DNA of 7,454 bases from Nitrososphaerales archaeon TH526. Lineage in GTDB: Archaea; Thermoproteota; Nitrososphaeria; Nitrososphaerales; Nitrososphaeraceae. The stretch spans positions 1 to 7,454 of the forward strand of contig JAATVR010000123.1 of NCBI GenBank assembly GCA_014523665.1. The letters run 5' to 3'. The position numbers were made by a program, and so were the translations under genes. Under the pieces are notes generated by a model. It searched no databases, was not told the origin of the DNA, and saw nothing but the letters and a program-made list of their open reading frames with translations. Positions 5,302-7,454 of this stretch are shown here, in pieces (the first letter of the stretch is position 1; each line of letters opens with the position of its first letter).

Positions 5302-5308
5302 AATATAT
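5302..5308 (+). promoter_or_regulatory. TATA box for the sulfite/nitrite reductase gene
   Basis: CAATATATGG is centred about 28 nt before the TTG at 5334, predicting transcription from about 5331 and an almost leaderless message. The A-rich CACAAAC just upstream could be the BRE. The ATG inside the element is followed by an in-frame TAA at 5325-5327 and cannot be the start. Confidence 0.5.
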
Positions 5309-5333
5309 GGTTTTTGCGTGCAGGTAAGATATA

Positions 5334-7172
5334 TTGAAAACGAGAAAGGATGCCAGTCATTCGCATCAAAAACATCTGCCTAAACCCCGTCGCAATCCTC
5401 ACTGGGGAAGAGAGGAGGAAACTAATATTTTTGCTGAGAGGGTAAAGTTATTCAGGACAGGTAAACTGTCACAAGACGATTTTCGCAGATTTCGATTACA
5501 ACACGGTGCATACGGTTCGCGCCTCCAAATGGATTACAGTATGGTGAGAATAAAAGTTCCTGGCGGTGAAATTCTCCCAGTGCAATTAGAAAAACTAGCG
5601 TCGTTGTCGGAAGCATTTTCGATCGGGTCAGCACACGTATCTACCAGGCAAAATATTCAGCTACATTGGGTTCAGCTCGAAGATGTTAGTGAGGTAATGA
5701 GAGGATTAGTTGAGGTTGGCCTGACGAGTCGAGAGGCTTGTGGTAACACCGTTAGGAATGTGATGTGTAGCCACCTTGCAGGGGTCTGTCCAGATGAGGA
5801 ATTTGATTCTACTCCTTATTCGAAGGCCATAGCGCGCTTCTTCCTACGTAATCCTATGTGTCAAAATCTACCCAGGAAATTTAAAATCAACTTTGCGTGC
5901 TGCGCGAAGCATGGACTGGTTAGAATTGCTGATATCGGCCTTGTTCCGATGACAAAAGATGGCTCAAGAGGCTTTAGAATCTACCTTGGAGGAGGTTTAG
6001 GTGCTGCCTCCTTTATAGGTCATTTGTTAGAAGAGTTCACATCGGAAGAAAGGCTCTTGGCCACGTGTATGGCAGTCATTAGACTCTTTGATAGAAATGG
6101 GAACAGAGAAAATATGGCTAGGAATAGAATGCGGTATCTGGTGAATGAAATGGGATGGGAAAAATTCCAAAAGATGGTGCTCAAAGAAAGATCTATAGTC
6201 ATGATGACAACTGCATATAGCACAGAAGGGATGTTCAATCTAGCTGCCGAAGAAGACGATCAATACTTGCCTAAGGGAAATCGTAATGGGACTAAATTAC
6301 GAATGTATAGTGAACTAGCTTCGTCTGTCACCAATGCTTATGACAGATGGGTGCACTCCAATGTGATCGCTCAGAAACAGGCTGGATATTACACGGTATT
6401 TGTCACACTCGGTGCCGGTGACGTGACTGCCAACCAGTTGCGGGTATTGGCTGGGACTATCCGTGAGCTATCGATGGAAGGTGCGGCAAGAAATACACCA
6501 CAGCAGAATTTCGCAATCAGATACGTTAACAGCACTGATTTACCTGAATTTTACAACCGATTGGCATCAGTGGGCTTGTCAAACCCTGGGGCTTTAACCA
6601 TTACGTCAGCAGTCGGTTGTTCTGGCACCACTTCTTGCAATTTAGCCATAACGAACTCACATCGTTTGGCCAAAGAGATCCAATACAAATTCCTGGAATT
6701 AGGTCTAGATACCGATGATATGCTTCTTGATAGTACCATCAAAATTAGTGGATGTCCAAACTCATGTGGACAGCACGAGATAGCAACTATCGGCTTCTTT
6801 GGTGGTGCTTCGAGAATAGGCACTGTAATGGCCCCAACCTATACAATGATGTTTGGCGGCTCATCAGGCGAAAGTGGAGAATTAGGGCGCGTTATAATGC
6901 GTGTTCCTGCAAAGCGGGTGATTGATACAGTCCTCAAAATAATAGAAATCTATAGGAGGGAGCGTGGCGAAGGAGAAACACTCCGCCAATGGATAGACAA
7001 AGTTTTGAGAGGCGAAGCGATCGGCTCTGTCCATGACATAGAAGACATCAAGATGGCCTTGGCTGCTGTTGTGCAGCTTCCACCAGTAGATCAGCAACCT
7101 GAATCATACCAGGATTACGGAAGTGATGTTAGATTTACGGCAAAAACGGCTAGAGGTGAATGTGCCGCTTAG
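5334..7172 (+). CDS. Siroheme-[4Fe-4S] sulfite/nitrite reductase hemoprotein
   Basis: This 612-aa protein has the two-repeat architecture of assimilatory ferredoxin-dependent sulfite and nitrite reductases, which carry out six-electron reduction to sulfide or ammonia. Repeat 1 shows FRLQHGAYGSR (53-63), MVRIKVPGG (70-78), HVSTRQNIQLHW (101-112, Arg105), TVRNV (139-143, Arg141), LAGVCPDEEFD and LPRKFKINF (179-187, Lys182 and Lys184). These are the basic residues that bind siroheme and the anion. The second half carries NTPQQNFAIR and the cluster motif Cys429-x5-Cys435 then Cys474-x3-Cys478 (ISGCPNSCGQH); the last Cys is expected to bridge cluster and siroheme. A basic 30-residue N-terminal leader and a C-terminal tail from about 580 are extra. 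TTG at 5334 is required: the first ATG is at residue 66, inside the conserved core. The rhodanese neighbour favours sulfite over nitrite, which motif reading alone cannot decide. Confidence 0.93.
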   Translation: MKTRKDASHSHQKHLPKPRRNPHWGREEETNIFAERVKLFRTGKLSQDDFRRFRLQHGAYGSRLQMDYSMVRIKVPGGEILPVQLEKLASLSEAFSIGSAHVSTRQNIQLHWVQLEDVSEVMRGLVEVGLTSREACGNTVRNVMCSHLAGVCPDEEFDSTPYSKAIARFFLRNPMCQNLPRKFKINFACCAKHGLVRIADIGLVPMTKDGSRGFRIYLGGGLGAASFIGHLLEEFTSEERLLATCMAVIRLFDRNGNRENMARNRMRYLVNEMGWEKFQKMVLKERSIVMMTTAYSTEGMFNLAAEEDDQYLPKGNRNGTKLRMYSELASSVTNAYDRWVHSNVIAQKQAGYYTVFVTLGAGDVTANQLRVLAGTIRELSMEGAARNTPQQNFAIRYVNSTDLPEFYNRLASVGLSNPGALTITSAVGCSGTTSCNLAITNSHRLAKEIQYKFLELGLDTDDMLLDSTIKISGCPNSCGQHEIATIGFFGGASRIGTVMAPTYTMMFGGSSGESGELGRVIMRVPAKRVIDTVLKIIEIYRRERGEGETLRQWIDKVLRGEAIGSVHDIEDIKMALAAVVQLPPVDQQPESYQDYGSDVRFTAKTARGECAA

Positions 7173-7178
7173 TTTGAT

Positions 7179-7454
7179 ATGACGTCAAAAGAGGCTTTGT
7201 CCATGGATAGCCAAAAACAGGACAAAACACTGTCAGGCAGAGGGAGTGGTCTAGAATCTGAGTACCATTTAACTCCCGATACTGTCTGTGATGTTAAAAC
7301 CCTGTCTATCCTGATAAAAAAGAGGAACGTAAGAGTCGTCGATGTGCGAAAGGAAGAGGAATATGTTAAAGAACACATACCAGGGGCAGTTTCACTGCCG
7401 TTAGCGAGAGTCTTGGAAAAAGAAAGCCCAGCACATTGCATCGAGTTGTTACAA
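7179..7454 (+). CDS. Rhodanese-domain protein, 3' end beyond the window
   Basis: The first 92 residues are present and the frame is still open at the last base. After a polar, probably disordered N-terminus (1-27), residues 28-80 start a rhodanese fold: LTPDTVCDVKTLSILI, then VRVVDVRKEEEYVKEHIPGAVSLPL, the classic CH2A-type pattern of Asp-x-Arg, Glu-Tyr and His-Ile-Pro-Gly-Ala. The catalytic Cys loop is off the edge, so activity cannot be judged. Active members carry persulfide sulfur between thiols and acceptors. The gene starts 6 nt after the reductase stop, implying one transcript and a linked role in sulfur handling. ATG at 7179 gives the longest form. ATG at 7203 has GAGG 8 nt upstream and is a serious alternative; the strong GAGGTGA at 7153-7159 is 19 nt from 7179. 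Confidence 0.88.
   Translation, partial: MTSKEALSMDSQKQDKTLSGRGSGLESEYHLTPDTVCDVKTLSILIKKRNVRVVDVRKEEEYVKEHIPGAVSLPLARVLEKESPAHCIELLQ

Noticed and set aside
5307..5327. ATG at 5307 as a start for the reductase
   Set aside because: It is in the same frame, but TAA at 5325-5327 closes it before the reductase begins.
7169..7441. Minus-strand 90-aa frame opposite the rhodanese gene
   Set aside because: The plus strand encodes an unmistakable rhodanese motif in this stretch, so this is a shadow.
1..7454. A new defence, mobile or secretion system
   Set aside because: All strong genes fall in housekeeping or metabolic families. There are no transposases, integrases, terminal inverted repeats, CRISPR repeats, toxin-antitoxin pairs or defence nucleases beyond Hjc.

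Overview
The window reads as an archaeal chromosome fragment. The evidence is an intron-bearing tRNA-Ser, a Holliday junction resolvase of the archaeal Hjc type, an ER/archaeal-type signal peptidase with His instead of Lys, an archaeal-type CobT, and AT-rich TATA boxes sitting about 26 nt before near-leaderless starts. The best guess is a Nitrososphaerota (Thaumarchaeota)-like organism, from the overall gene set and the look of the small zinc-ribbon protein. Archaea is secure; the phylum is an inference made without any database search.

Layout, left to right. A plus-strand tRNA-Ser(GGA) with an 18-nt intron (18-121) faces a small charged helical protein of unknown function (177-395, minus). 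Next comes a tight minus-strand operon read from right to left: nnrE (NAD(P)HX epimerase, 2229-2930), a metallo-beta-lactamase-fold hydrolase of the glyoxalase II / persulfide dioxygenase group (1609-2232, 4-nt GTGA overlap), and cobT (492-1601, 7 nt gap). About 500 nt upstream of nnrE hold no convincing protein gene, but contain a candidate C/D-box guide RNA with its own TATA box (about 3357-3412). This is followed by hjc (3461-4015, plus), a doubtful small basic ORF (4065-4238), and a convergent small zinc-ribbon gene (4178-4360, minus). An inverted-repeat-rich spacer leads to a membrane-bound signal peptidase I (4564-5085, minus). Divergent from it is a sulfite/nitrite reductase hemoprotein (5334-7172, plus), followed after 6 nt by a rhodanese-domain gene cut by the window end (7179-7454).

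The metabolic genes share a loose theme. The siroheme reductase plus rhodanese pair points to sulfite reduction and sulfane-sulfur handling. The MBL hydrolase has persulfide-dioxygenase-like motifs and could act on sulfane sulfur to release sulfite, although other thioester hydrolase roles fit equally well. CobT acts in the lower-ligand stage of cobalamin synthesis, and siroheme and cobalamin share the precorrin-2 precursor. NnrE repairs damaged NAD(P)H. These are connections of pathway, not proof of one system.

Initiation follows a mixed archaeal pattern. Genes at the head of a transcript begin with TTG or ATG within about 0-11 nt of the predicted transcription start. The internal MBL gene (GTG start) has a Shine-Dalgarno GGTGA. 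I found no mobile element, CRISPR array or obvious defence system. The window is mostly housekeeping, with the non-coding RNA candidate, the small zinc-ribbon protein and an Asp-for-Glu change in CobT as the points of most interest.
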